In this document: positions 1-13,468 of the stretch, piece by piece
How the letters are laid out: each line of letters opens with the position of its first letter
How positions within the stretch are numbered: position 1 is the stretch's first letter
Source: Urechis unicinctus
Lineage: Eukaryota > Annelida > Polychaeta > Xenopneusta > Urechidae
Length of the DNA stretch: 64,000 bases
Reading direction: 5' to 3'
Assembly (NCBI GenBank): GCA_034190875.2
Contig: CM067354.1
Location: 45,984,245 to 46,048,244 of the forward strand
The notes under the pieces: generated by a model
The model's input: the letters and a program-made list of their open reading frames with translations, nothing else
Told to the model about the DNA's origin: nothing
Database searches by the model: none
Translations under genes and position numbers: made by a program

Positions 1-1116
1 GGGTGGTGAGCCTAATTTTTCATAGATGGTGTAAAGTTGAGTTTCATTAAGTGTAATAAATCACATTCAAGATGCTTGTTGAGATATAGATATAATAAAG
101 TCTTGATTATAGTCTTGATATTGCAAAAGTCAAACATTCATTTGCAAGATGCAAGTCCTGGATGCAGCAGAAGGGAATCGGATAGTTTATAAGATAGATT
201 CAAGATGAGCTTCAAATCTACATTTCAGACGATACAGCGATCAATTGTTGTCGAGCTTTGTGTGCTTTACGCGTATATATACGATTGTAACATTAGCTGA
301 AATGAATTGGAAACACGCGTAACAATGAATAGATTTCTCCTGACCATAGATTGCTGGAGTTTCGTGTCCCGTATTCTAATGTGGATAGACACAGGTTGTA
401 CCCCATATGCACCAGTTGTTTAACGTTTGAGTAGTAGTATGTGCCAGTAATATAGCATGAGACACAACATACAGGTTCTATATGAAACATTGATGCTTAC
501 AAAATACCCCAGTCAACAACTGACCTCTTTATAAGATACGAGTTTTGACAGCACGATAGCTTATATGGTAAATAGCTCTGTCGGCGGATACGAACGACGC
601 TTTGAACACGTTTGAGGGGGAGTGCTTTGATAACTAATCAAATACCAAATGTCCCACCCCAACGCATCAGCAGAAATGCTCAGAAGTAAGAACAAATAAG
701 ATGAGCCTCTTGATTGCCAGATTACTGTTCACAATCAACGGAAGCCTACCAAACTCTACCATTTCCCCCCGCTAACTGCGATTCATATGGTTCATCCACA
801 TCCATGTCCAGCAAACGTTAATTGTTATTGGAGGTAAACGATAGAAAACAAACAATTAGGGATCTTCTATAATTTTAGAGCCTGGCAATGAATTACCTCA
901 CGTACCCATCTTTAGAGATGGCAAGTGATAAATGCAATAGCGATAACGCAAAGGGTCGCTTCTGGATTTACTCACGGACATATGTTTTTTGTCGAATTAC
1001 ATATAAGGGGCGCTGTGCTTAACTAGACGCGAGCATCTAGATGGATACATAACCCACAGAGAAAATGGGATGTATATCCACTGGGAAATGAGCTTTACAT
1101 AGTATTTGTGTGTGCT

Positions 1117-1668
1117 TCATTCAATGATAAGGAATATATAGTACTCTCTACGGAGATGTGCTGGCCGTGTAGTTATTTGCGACCACAAAACCCAAGGTAG
1201 GCCCCGCATTAAACTACCCGTAAATCTATTTGATAGACAGAACATTTCCCAAAGCGGAAGTTCTTCTTGGCAACAGGTCTGGCTTGTTCGTATGACAGAT
1301 TGCTGGTAAGTAGCAGCTGATAGTGACAGACTTGGTCGGAGTAAGTGGGAAAAATATTGAAAACCATTATCCCGGTGTTTGCTGCCAAAACGATCGAACC
1401 CATGTCTCGAGACAGCATATGCTTGAATGTGAAATACATAGGTGATTAATTTTTGCATAGAATCGAAGCTCCATGTGATGGTCAGACAATCTCCCCGCAA
1501 ACGATACACATTTGACATTACAATACCATCAATATTCGAAACTAGCATCTCATCCATCTTGAACACGTGGTGTTGATGAGCCCAATTTAATACATTATCA
1601 AATGTATCAATAGGCCAACACTCAACAAGGCACTTAATGGTAATGCTACTAATAATATGATGGCGCAA
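1117..1668 (-). CDS. Unrecognised open frame, possible exon
   Basis: An uninterrupted minus-strand frame of about 183 codons, the longest in the window that is not microsatellite. The first in-frame start-like codon is TTG, so if it is genic it is more likely an internal or terminal exon than a whole gene. The translation is not low-complexity and has scattered cysteines, but no signal peptide, membrane segment or family I recognise. A rough chance estimate for an AT-rich 64-kb window gives about 0.1 frames this long, which is suggestive only. An overlapping minus-strand frame of 76 codons (1,209-1,439) competes with it. Function unknown. Confidence 0.22.
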   Translation of the reverse strand: MRHHIISSITIKCLVECWPIDTFDNVLNWAHQHHVFKMDEMLVSNIDGIVMSNVYRLRGDCLTITWSFDSMQKLITYVFHIQAYAVSRHGFDRFGSKHRDNGFQYFSHLLRPSLSLSAATYQQSVIRTSQTCCQEELPLWEMFCLSNRFTGSLMRGLPWVLWSQITTRPAHLRREYYIFLIIE

Positions 1669-2039
1669 AAGGGCGGGATCGCGGAAGAGGAAAGCTTAGT
1701 CAAGACAATGTTATTTTGCCTTCACGACTTCTTGCTCTATAAAGACTTGTAAGGAGACATTATTATAAAGAATATAGACCAGTAAGGGGGTAGAATGCCT
1801 ATCCTACGTAGAACAGTGATGTTATCTATGTAGCTCTATCCCCGTACGTAAAGATTGCCCATCACTCGGTGTTTACCCCTCTGTCCTATATTTCCCCTTG
1901 AAAACGGTGGATGCAATCGAACACTTCTTGGCAGATTTGTTTGGTACATTGTATAACATTCCGTAGTGAGAAGGTTCCTTCTCCCGACAGGTTAACCGTC
2001 ATATCATTATCCGTTAGATATGTGTTACTAACACAGTAG

Positions 2040-2410
2040 AGAAGCATTAACGTTACTCGAGGATGAAATTACTTCTATGCACCTCATTCCACATGCGTAT
2101 ATGTTAGGTACTTTCCGGAAGCGATTCCCGTTTACGAGGTGTTGTTTTCTTTTGATGCCCCAATGCGGTTTAACCCAATCACCATGCTTGGTTACCCATA
2201 CATGATTACTACACTATTCTTCCATATAGTGCATAGTAAAGGGATACCGCTGTTGACATGCATATGACGAGACAACAGAAACATAAGTGACCCATTCCGA
2301 GTTGGTGGTGAATTGGCCTAAAAAACCCATGCACAAAATCAATATTGTACTTACAGAATATATGGAGGGGTATTGTTTTGAAACTATAATAGTCATTTGC
2401 GCAGTGCATA
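2040..2410. repeat. R1 block, copy 1
   Basis: Shares ordered motifs with 24,200-24,600: a CTCATTCCACATGCGT core, an ACGAGGTG stretch, a GATGCCCCAATG stretch, and an ACAGAATATAT(GG/CC)A motif near the end. Shorter relatives of the first part occur at 11,570-11,650, 30,235-30,330 and 40,985-41,065. This is an old dispersed or array-internal repeat with no coding signal. Confidence 0.6.
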
Positions 2411-2517
2411 TATCAGGAAGTTATTCCTGGGAATACTAATGTAAATAATGCAGCAAATGAAAGTCTAAAATACAAGCCACACAAATTGCATTGTATTGAC
2501 TCACTAGGTAATTTGGG

Positions 2518-2946
2518 TTAAAAGTCAAATATGCCCAACATTCGAGCTGACAAATCCTGGAAGATTTCAGGGTGTACAAAAAAGTAAATGAAACAACGGT
2601 GAAGGTCACACATTAAGCCACTAACCAAAGCAACATTCAGAAAATCTGAAGCAAGAAAGGTTTGATACAAAGTATTTGTGCATCTAGATAAAGAGCGTAA
2701 GGCGTTTCCTACTTGGCAACAATTATCATAAGTGAATCTGTGAAGATCTGATTTGTGCGATATTATTTCACTAAACGTCCCAGAAACCGTGTGAAAAATC
2801 AACATCAGTGAAAAGTTCGTAATATGAGTAGCTACATGTTTACCAAGGATTCGCGAAGACATGGTTCTGAAAGACGGGTAATCTTTGGATGAAAAACTCT
2901 GCTGCATTGAAGATACCAGTGCATTAAGCAATACACCTGATGCCAA
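2518..2946 (-). CDS. Unrecognised open frame, 142 codons
   Basis: An open minus-strand frame beginning with ATG near 2,946. The translation is mixed in composition with several hydrophobic stretches; no domain is recognised. Its 5' end (about 2,870-2,960) is repeated at 35,300-35,400, sharing CACCTGATGCCAATCT, but there the frame is not maintained. Frames of this length are expected about once by chance in a window of this size and composition, so coding status is doubtful. Confidence 0.15.
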   Translation of the reverse strand: MASGVLLNALVSSMQQSFSSKDYPSFRTMSSRILGKHVATHITNFSLMLIFHTVSGTFSEIISHKSDLHRFTYDNCCQVGNALRSLSRCTNTLYQTFLASDFLNVALVSGLMCDLHRCFIYFFVHPEIFQDLSARMLGIFDF

Positions 2947-5929
2947 TCTCTCTCTGTTGTTCTCTTAACATCCCCGTGTTACGGTCCCTTTGTATCCGTC
3001 AGTATGGCAGATATTTGTTCGGTAGATACCTGGTGATGAACAGCACGAAGCTGCCTGATTAAGTCAGAGGAATGTGATCAAAGGTGTAAAATGAAGCCTC
3101 TGGTTGCCTCCATGGCAACTTATTGTTAGGATATGCCGGCTATTGACACAATGATGAACCTATTACAGGTTATGATTGAGGTGCAATGCAAACAAAACGC
3201 TATGTATTAGTTTCTGTTATAGCAATGCTCAAAATATTGCTAAATCAAGCAAAACCAGAATTTATAAAACACAGCGATAGGCAAGCACGCCATGCTGGGT
3301 AAAATCAATTGCGAAGCCAAGGTTGTTATTTAGGCTTCATGGTTATGAATATATTCAATAATTCAGACAGTAAGCGCTTTAAATAATGTTTGAAATGCAT
3401 TTGCCAGGGTAGGGCTTACTGTGAAAGTAGCTGAGGAAATGCCTGATATATTTGATATGTATTGTTGATTATCTTGAGTTTGCCAACATGAGCTTACAAG
3501 ATGTTCTTTACGTCACGGTTTCTATTGATATAAATATAAAACATCACCAATTATTTTTGACTAACCATACAGATAATGATGATACCTACATAATGCATGA
3601 TTGTCTGACAAGCGTGGTATTGGGGCAAATAATGTCCTATATGCTCTATGTGATAGACATTTCAAATCATAACATTCCATTAGTAGAGTAAATACCATCC
3701 AGTGGGAATGGTTATCCTGTACAGAGCGTGGAACTTTGTTACGAACTGACCTCCCCTAGTAGAAACTGGAATTCCTTATCTCTCCCGTCACAATACCCAG
3801 GATTAAATGTATGCGACGGTCTTACCCCTGGTTTTGACTACTTACTTTCTGGCCTAGGGTTGTTATCTAGATCCGTTAGATGCCAATGATATAGAATTGC
3901 ATGTGCTATACTGACTTATTCTGTCTCTAGACCAAGGACAAACCCGATATAGCTGTTTACCTACTATATCGATGATCAAAATGAACCATCTTATCAATGT
4001 CCCTTTAATAGATGGTATCTATTCGTAATAGAAATATGACAATAGAATGATTTGCCTGTTAGCTTATCTGGCAAGAATGGAATTTCACATGAATAAAATC
4101 ATTCACAATTAACTAGCTATAACGTTTGTAGAACAGCAAATGCTTAGGAGCATCAACACAACTCATATGCAACCATCTATTCAAGTGACATATATATGCT
4201 CAACATTTCTTCACGTTAGACCAGGCAGTGACGGATTTATGCCATGACTAGTATGAATTCCAGATATCTTGACAATATGCGTGCTCAGAATATAAATATG
4301 GCATTATTTCTCTGTTGATTTGTAATGCAAGTAACGTCCATTGCCATTAATGTTATGTTATGAATCCATGGACTGTCCATGTGAAGTGCCATCTTCCTGA
4401 TGGACAATGGTTTTTATTCACGCATATGTTACATTTTTGCAGGGATCTATTATTTTTGATATAGAAACAAATCCATACCTTTTATGCAGTTGGCCTTCAT
4501 AAATTAATATCATGCATATTTGCATTGCTCATTTGTTGAACATTGGCAACAGATGCATCTGTATTCAATAATTGTTATTAATGATTGTTTATGATTAGAA
4601 AAGCTTGCTATTTTCTATACCCTGTGCCATGGGTCTGTTATATTACTTGCCTGTTAATCACAAAGAACGGGTTGCATTTTTTTTTTGTATATTACATTCG
4701 CATATTACATTTACGGGATTTATATATTCAAGAGGTTACATTAAAGAGGTTTCATTTGTGTCTAATTTGACCTATTGTGATAGCCCAAACTGAGCATTGC
4801 CGTAGTCGTAACACATAGAGTGGAAAATAAATCGGAATCTGTTATATTGTAATGCTTAATCGTTTCATATTTTTATATAGACATTAAACTTATGCCTCTC
4901 ATAATAATGATGCACATATTCATTGCCGACATGTGCAAGATTCTCGATGATTGCTGTTAGCTTGAAAGTAAAACATGGGAGCGCATGGAAATCTGCTTGA
5001 TTGGCTCCTACCTTTAGGCTTGAAAGCTCATCATCTTCGCTGTGAGGGATTTACATACTATTATGAATCGCATGTGTCTAACGCCAAGAAACAGAAATGT
5101 GTAATACTAGACTCGGGTTTGCAATCTTTTCTTCAGCTGATATTAAATCCTTAGAATTCTTCATCAAACACAGCTTGTTTATATCTCTGAATATGTAATA
5201 GGTTGTATAGAAAAAAAACCCAGGCGTGGACTTATTTACATTGGTTAAATTTAAAACGTTGTAGTGCTTGCAGCAGGTCCAAATAAACTGGAAATTTCTT
5301 CATCTCCGTAGTATTTGAGAAGCGAATAGTTACTTAGATGGCATTGAGAATGGCAATGTTAATCATTGTTATCGAGCTATTTTACATATTAACTCAGACA
5401 AACATAGAAAGAGTAACGTCGAGGGACAAATTGTGTAGATTGCGACCCTTAAAACAAATTATATCCTGCAGAGATAATCCTTGCATGGAAACGACGCATC
5501 ATAAGAGGATGTAAGAAGGAAGTTTACTACATTCCACTACATTCTATTTAGTAATGCTCAGGCCTTGCTGTATGCCGCTAGCGATTGTTGGTTTGTTAAC
5601 TCAGCGTATGGCTGGGCTTTATAATTGCGTTCTCCAATGATTAACTCCCCGAATGTTAGCTTTTAGAGATAATTGCCATTGCGTGGCTTACTCCTTCAAC
5701 TCATTGTGAAGTGGTGTCTTCGCTGAATGAGTGTAGGAACCAATAGAAGGGAACATAGCACAGACGTTGGTAATTGCTGACAATGCGTGGCTTTAGGCGA
5801 TAGAGATAATGGAGGTATATTTCATCAAACGGGCCATCGCAACCAAGGGGTTTATCAGCACTCGTCATGAACAGGGCTTAGGGAATGGTAATGTGCCAGA
5901 GGATGCATCAAATGACTTTGCGTAGCGGA

Positions 5930-6180
5930 AATTGAGCCTTAAATGTTCTTTCTCATTGGACGCCACAACATTGTCTCATGCAAAGGTGAGTGTATGCTGT
6001 TGTGTTATGATTGGGACTGCTCTTCTGGACAATGCATTCACAAAGGTTCAATGCGAGCCACACCCAGACATCGGACCCATTACTTGCAGGTCGAAAATGC
6101 CTGCTAATGAGATGTCTTCGTATGAGGCGTTATTGCAAGGAAGGGGCACTTTGCAAGTGGTGGTTTAAGTGATACTCCAG
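5930..6180 (+). pseudogene. W-family block, copy at 5.9 kb
   Basis: A diverged copy of a recurring block whose most constant part here reads TTATTGCAAGGAAGGGGCAC. The local plus-strand frame (5,932-6,168) ends with a stretch of the form MSSYEALLQGRGTLQ. Equivalent stretches of the form SSxExLLQG occur at about 25,240 and 56,400, and related DNA at 14,700 and 44,540. A splice-acceptor-like TTACTTGCAG lies just before the conserved part. It could be an exon of a small multi-copy gene or simply a repeat; no function can be assigned. Confidence 0.35.
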
Positions 6181-7651
6181 TCATTAATATAGTTTTTATA
6201 AAACTATCGAAGATAAGTCGGTTTGACTGAAATACGCCCGATAAATGATAACAAATTTCCACGATAGTTGCTTAGGAATGAATGCTCAGTTGTGCCCCCA
6301 AAATGTGTAAGTCTAACTGGTTAGAAATGAAGTTTGAACTTAATTTCTACTCTCTCTGTGGTCACAGGTTTCACAGCAAATCATACTCAAATTTCCCGAG
6401 AACAGGCGCTTCGGGTATCTTACACGAATATAGTGCTTGTTCAGCCCTACAATGGATTGACATAACCACACCTGTGTTGGCCCGGTGAATGGATCAAGAG
6501 AGACCGACTCAGTGCCCAGAAGAGATGATATCATCAGTTCAGTGCCATGTGAGTATAGTTTGCAGCGGCTGCTCTTTGATATTTCTTGTATATCTATGTT
6601 ATGTATCATAACTTTAATTTAAACCAATGAGTGATACGCTCTTCTTTTCCAGATGATCGCTTCAAAGACATCGACTACCAATGTTGAAGTTGACGTACCT
6701 GGTTCGTAAGCAAGCGGTATTCTACCAAGACCACAGGATTTCAAACCGAACTGATGAACGAACCTTTTCCTTTGAAAGCTTCATCTATTATAGGGGTTGC
6801 ACTAGTCTGGCTTGGAGTCTGAGGTACCTGAGGTAGTATTCCGGCTAACCGACCAATGAAACGAAGTCCAATCCCTGAAAAATAAATCTATTTTCTGGTG
6901 CCGCTTGTAGCGAGATAATAGATGCCCTACTACCGGGACAATTAAAGATATAATGCTTAAGGCTATAAAAAGACTACTAAAATAAATCTCGGAACGTCAT
7001 GCGTAAGCAAGACAAATAAGTAGCCGATAGAATGGCGGCTGCAAACGCGTCCCAAAATAACCCCAATTCTTGGAAGGAAGTTCGTAAGAAATTTAGCGCA
7101 CGTGTGTCCAACCCTACCCTTTGTTTGGTCGGCGATGTGGAGTTTAACACCTAACCAGCTGGTCAAATTATGTATATAGAAATTAGAGTCCAGGACACGT
7201 TCAATTCACGTTCAATTCATTTCGGGAACTTAACCCTTAGAAATCAACTGATGTTGCGCTTCGTCAATTTCTTTCATAAGTGCCTGAACAGCCTCAATGG
7301 TTTAGCATCCCATGTGAGTAGATGTTGTTTTCACAGGAGAACAATTGATAGCAATAATGTTCGAACAATAATGCATGCCCTGAACATCAATAATTGTTAT
7401 TTATTACAGCATAGTGAATGCATTAAAGACTATAAGATTACGCCATTCTGAATAGGAGAATATTGCATTGTTCATAAAGGAGCTTATTTCTATTGGGGAT
7501 TCATCATAAGTGCTTACCTGAAATGAAGCTGAAGCTCTGTCAAAGAATTGTGCTTATCATAACTGTTCTATTTGCTTCTTTTCCGTTCTCGTGTGTGTTT
7601 TGCTGTTGCAGCAAATAACAGTTTCTGAACACCTGCTGTGCGAAAATAAAG

Positions 7652-7800
<149 letters not shown>

Positions 7801-8059
7801 GGATCAACAAATTTGCAATTTGCAATGAGTGGGTTTGGGCTGTTGTTCGCGGCAATTTCTTCACAGCGGATATAATAACGTAATATAAGTTTAATTAGTT
7901 AGGGCTGGATTGATACCACAAAAGAGATGGCACTACATTTGAAAACTGTTATCCATTTGAAAGAAACCGGTAACATTGTCACAATCAAGGTTTGAATCAA
8001 AAAGATGTGGATCAGAAGGCATAGCTGAAATAACCGCTGAGACTAGTATTATGTAAGAA

Positions 8060-8330
8060 CCATTGGTATTGATATTTCTGATTACAGTTAATTACATACT
8101 GTCTGGATATATTAGTTCTTTCAACGCGTCGAACAGTTCAACATGGTGATAATACTCCATTTCTTTGCCTCCCTCTCCACCTTAGCCTGACTTGTCACCA
8201 TCAAATATTCACCGATAGTCTGGCAAATTAGACGGGCCTCACAGTAGTTGCAAAAGGGCAATTGTTTTTTTTTATGACGGTGGAAGAGATACGCGGATCG
8301 TACGGGAGAAAATGCAATTTAACGCGCAGC
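8060..8330 (+). pseudogene. Degenerate W/X-family copy, plus strand
   Basis: Contains AGCCTGACTTGTCACCATCA in the plus orientation. The reverse complement of the same 20-mer is found in the minus-strand X copy at 34.3 kb and, with one or two changes, at 63.3 kb. Upstream similarity (a pyrimidine-rich TTTCTTTGCCTCCC stretch) and downstream similarity (a GACGGTGGAAGAGAT stretch opposite the PSGE-coding part) support homology. In-frame stops make it a relic. Confidence 0.4.
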
Positions 8331-9869
8331 CATTATAGACTTTACTCGATTTTGAGCTCTGACTCCCGATATGATGTCATTTGCAGAATCGTTTTGCTAA
8401 TGTCTAGTTAATATTTAATTTCCTGGTCGAAGAGTATCCATTTTATTCTACACATATTTCATTTTTGTTCTACACAGCTAACAGATGTCTTATCCGGCAG
8501 ACAAAGACCGTATTCGAATACTGGCACTGGTAATTAGATAAGGAGTTGAATAACAATACATCACAATCCTCATAAGGACTATCTCTCTTTGTTTCAGCAT
8601 TGAACCAAAGAGAGCAAGCCTTTTGCTGTTTGTTCCCTAATACTAAGGCACCCGGAACGCTTTCAGGTGTTTATATCAAATTTATTGCTAATCGCCAGTA
8701 CTGCTCAGCGCCAATAATATGCAACCAATATTATACGCTTATGGCCCATTGCTGAGCTAATATTTACCGCGGTTAATCGTATTCAGCTAGTTCCATTTCG
8801 CCTTTGCAGCGCGCATACTAGGATGAATATAATATTTACATAGAGTGAATTCTCATCAGAGGGATTGTCAGTGAGCACCTTCAACAAACTAATGATTGTA
8901 AACACGAAAGCCTTTCAACATGGTGTTAGAGTGTGAAGGGCGTTTTATATGTAATACCAGAACTATGATTACGTTCCTAGCTTTATTCCATTTGTTGATA
9001 TTTTCTCGTCGACTCCAGCATTGGGTAAAATCATAGTCAATGGTATAGGTTGAAAGCAAAACTAAGGCTGTAGAGAAATCGTTACACCAGTATGCAATGA
9101 AACAATATATTTGTTTGGTTTCGTAACTGCTGTGATATACTCCAATCTGTATTGGGAATATTATTTAAGACTGGCATTATCAAATGCGTTCGTACATGAA
9201 AAATTAACAGTTTCAAGAAACTCTGCAGTAGATATATATAATTTGTATTAAAGTCGCCTATACTTTAATTGAGAATGACGTCTCCTGACGTCTCTCTTTA
9301 ATAATGAACAGTCGTAACCATGTAATAAGTAGGCCTTCGTCATGAACATCAAGGAGCTATTGGTAATGCGCCAACAGATTGCATTGGAGCTGCTATTCGA
9401 CACAATGTGTTTACTACGACTGATAATAAACCCACGTAACGCAAGTTGTGGGTTGGATGGCGCTTACTACTACGCTACTGGATCCAGCAGCAGCTATTCT
9501 AGTTCAGATCGCAGTTAATATCGAGCTGCCTGATGTCATCAATTTGTACGTCATGATCTTCTAATGAAGGCCATGCAATAAGTTCTAATCGCTATTGTCT
9601 TGCTCGAACAAAGCCTGGAGGTGTATGGGGTCTAACTGGTATCAACAGGAAACCTAGCGTCATCGAACAGACATAAGAAGCTGTGGGCCCGACGTCGTTG
9701 TTTGAAATTGCTATTTTGAGCATGAACGCTTAGCTAATGTTTAATTGTTATCAAGTTTACCACTCTGATATCCAATGTGTTCAACTAATAATACACTAAT
9801 TCTAGACTGACTGGTATCATATTTGGTAGACAATGACCTTATTCAGAAAGTCAGTAGTGATTGGCCTAT

Positions 9870-10650
9870 GTGTTGAATTGCCAGACAGCACCATCCACAT
9901 AACGATTATTGGCGTCTTTTTTGTTGTTGATGTTTGCTTTTAGTTTACCCCACAGTAATTACACATCCAATTTGCAAAATGACATATGTATCCAATTTGT
10001 AGATGATCTCAAGTAAAGCTCAGCGCAATAAAATGCAAGCCACAGTCTGTAATATGCATTTGATAAAATCCACATATGCTTCAGTAAATCATGTTCAGTT
10101 GGTGTACATTACCGACACGTATATTCAATGCAGGATTACAAACACGACTGTAGACGTTGAAATGGTATAAGGCAACCCCGCGATATGATTGGGGTTTATG
10201 ATAGGAGATTTACGTAATTTTAGAAAAAAACCTGTATCAAAATATGTTCCCAGTCCCTATTAGGATAATAAACCTATGAATATCTTTCCTTCCTAAGCCA
10301 TACGCCATTTATCGATATGAATATAGTGATTAATGAAATTGCGCTCCTTTGCGTTCCTCTTACAGGCGACGGCAGGGGCTCATGATGTAGTGATCGTATC
10401 GCCAACACGTTCTACGGTAGTGTGTTCATTGACACGTCATAATACCCAATTATTCACGCTCACCTCTCCTGACTAAGAGCAATGACTTTGAAATGAGGCT
10501 GTATATGGTGGCAATATCGTGCTGAATGAGTGTCTTACCAACAACAGAGAGTGACAGATGATATAGAATCTAGTGCAATATCTGTTACCTTGGATCTGTT
10601 TACTTGATTTGATCCGTAATCACACTCTCTGTATAAGCATATATAAGTAT
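9870..10650. repeat. R2 block, uninterrupted copy
   Basis: Matches 45,055-45,450 plus 48,393-48,790. Shared anchors are GAATTRCCAGACAGC, TTCAGTAAATCATGTTCAGT, TGCGTAAT-type and AGTGATC(G/A)T stretches, and a TGYTACCTTG near the end. The copy at 45-49 kb is interrupted by the transposon, so this one serves as an approximate empty-site reference. Weaker partial relatives are at 8,690-8,810 and 19,640-19,760. No coding signal. Confidence 0.65.
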
Positions 10651-11569
10651 ATAGAAAGGGGAAGATCCAGTTTTATTCAGTTGGCGTATATTATCGATGG
10701 ATGATATGGAAATAAAAGTTTCCAGCCAAAGTATTTGTATTCAGTATTTTTAACACACCCTGGGTGACAAAACTGCCCAACGCGCTCATATTGCAATATA
10801 CTGTACTGTGATCACGGTCATAAGGACTGTTAATGAGCTGTTAAAATAATGATATAATCATATCATCTTTATTTTCTGGAGTATCCCTTTGATCAAAGCA
10901 TTTTAATAACAGTTTCATTATTTACATTTGAATTTGATTTCACAATATTTAATTGTAGCAAATAAGCCAGGATTTCCTCGTCTTCGTCTGCTGGAGAATG
11001 AGTGTATGTCGGTAAATCAATGGCTGACTCTCGTTGTAACAGATGTTTCCTGTGCTTTCATAAGATCATAGCTCCTAAAACCCGCCATATTACGATAGTT
11101 ATAGGAGCGGTTATTGTAACGACACATATACACCGCTGTGTACAGTTTCAATCCGCAACTAAGCTTATATTCATTAGTTCTTTTCTAGGCCCATACATCG
11201 ATAAATTATGGGTGATTTGGTATTTTCAGTACCAATAAATGTCTCTTATCAAGTCAGCAATACAGAAAGCACAACATCTACAAACTGCGCTATCCTTCAT
11301 ATTCCTGCAAGGCTTAGATTAATAACAACCATTCTGATTGTTTCCACCCTTGGCCTTAAGCCTAATATGATCGATTTACCAAACAAAACCATTATCAAAT
11401 CGACATTTACTTTGATTCAAACTGAATATACCAAGATGAAAATAAGAGCCATATCAGTTGGATCTCTGTGTTCTTGTGCATAACTGAATAACGAACAGCA
11501 AGAAGTGTAAATATTTTAAAACCAATCACGTGTTGCTGTTAATATATATCATATGGATAAGCAAGAAAT

Positions 11570-11655
11570 GTTTCCATGCGGCTCATTCCATGTGCGTGAA
11601 TATGCGAGTTACTTTCCAACCGCCAGTTTTGTCATGCAGTGATAACCTTAATATT
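11570..11655. repeat. R1-type block before CA repeat, copy A
   Basis: The CTCATTCCATGTGCGTG core followed by CGCCAGTTTTGT. Orthologous to 40,985-41,065 and related to 24,200 and 30,235. It sits immediately upstream of a (CA)n tract in three of these places. Confidence 0.6.
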
Positions 11656-11713
11656 CTTGTGAAGCCTTATTGTAGCATCATATACACACAGTAGCACAGG
11701 CAGAGCCACACAG

Positions 11714-12183
<470 letters not shown>

Positions 12184-13468
12184 TAAACGCACACAAACGC
12201 AATGCATGGTTACCAATACACAATATGTAACGGCTTCTCGTTTCTTCTATATTGCAAGGGCAGAGAGGTGGTATTTCAAACTTACAGCTGGTGAGCAGTT
12301 TATGAGAAAACATATGGAACCTTAGCATATATAAGTGTCTAACAATAAAATATCCCACGAGATTGAGTTGAAAAGACAACGACACCCAAGTGATGAAGAA
12401 TGATTGTTGCCACCTAATTTATCCAAGGGGGTTTACATCGTTTAAACATGTAAAACCATAAATTCATGAATCATTTATCAAAAGTTAGTGGGTAATGCCT
12501 TACAGCTGCTAATTGCAGCAAGGGATGCACTCCGTTTGCTTGCTATAAAAACGGTAATTTATGATATTGCGTCGAGAGACGAGAAATGAATCTTGACTCA
12601 ATAAGATAAGGTCAAGGAAACCTCTCCATCAATGATTAATCCGACCCCCTCGACACCACTACGTCATAGACAGCGGACCCAACTCATGCCTCTGAGAGTA
12701 ATAGCTATTGGCGACAATCGCCACGGTGTGACACTGCGGTTCCTGAAGCAATACTATAACTTCTGTAGTGTCAGCTGTGTATTGATTGGATTTATGGTGT
12801 AGTAGCTTCTGCAATGACTTATAAGTGTTGGAATATTGCCTCGCTTGTAGGCTTTAATTTCGATGCAGATGTTATAATACGGTTTTCCGCTCAATCGATA
12901 AATACTTCTGCACATAATTGGAATAGATATTGGCATTGTCGTTTTACAAAAACGCTTGAAGGAGTAAGCATGCGTGATAGCCAACGACACAGCTGGCTGC
13001 TAAGCCTCTGAATGAGCAGGGATGGATCAAATGCTTGAAATAAGCAAGGCTTTGACATATCTTTGATAATTTTTTATGTGAAGGTCAGTCAAAACACAAC
13101 CAATACACTTGATAACTGTTCTAGATTTTCTGGTGCTAGAAATCAGCCAGAAGCCACCAATGATAACGTCAATAACAAATGCATGCACGGCATGTCCCAA
13201 GGTCGTCGCAGAGGGAGCATCCTGTTAGTGGTGGTCTTTATCATTTAACATATCTGGTACCTGTACTCAGTATAAATATGGAAAGAGCTGGTTTTAGGCT
13301 TTACTGGAATGAATGCTATTTTGCAGGAATTAAACATGGCGGACGAATATGTTATTTCAAGGCTTAACAACTGCTTTGGAATATTAACACACACGATACT
13401 TATCAACATCTTGTTTTTGAACCAGTGATTTCCCGAACGATTCAACCAGAACCCTTGCCGCGAATCTA

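Noticed and set aside
3452..3691. 79-codon plus-strand frame with hydrophobic segments
   Set aside because: Dozens of frames this long are expected by chance in 64 kb of this composition; no homology or splice context.
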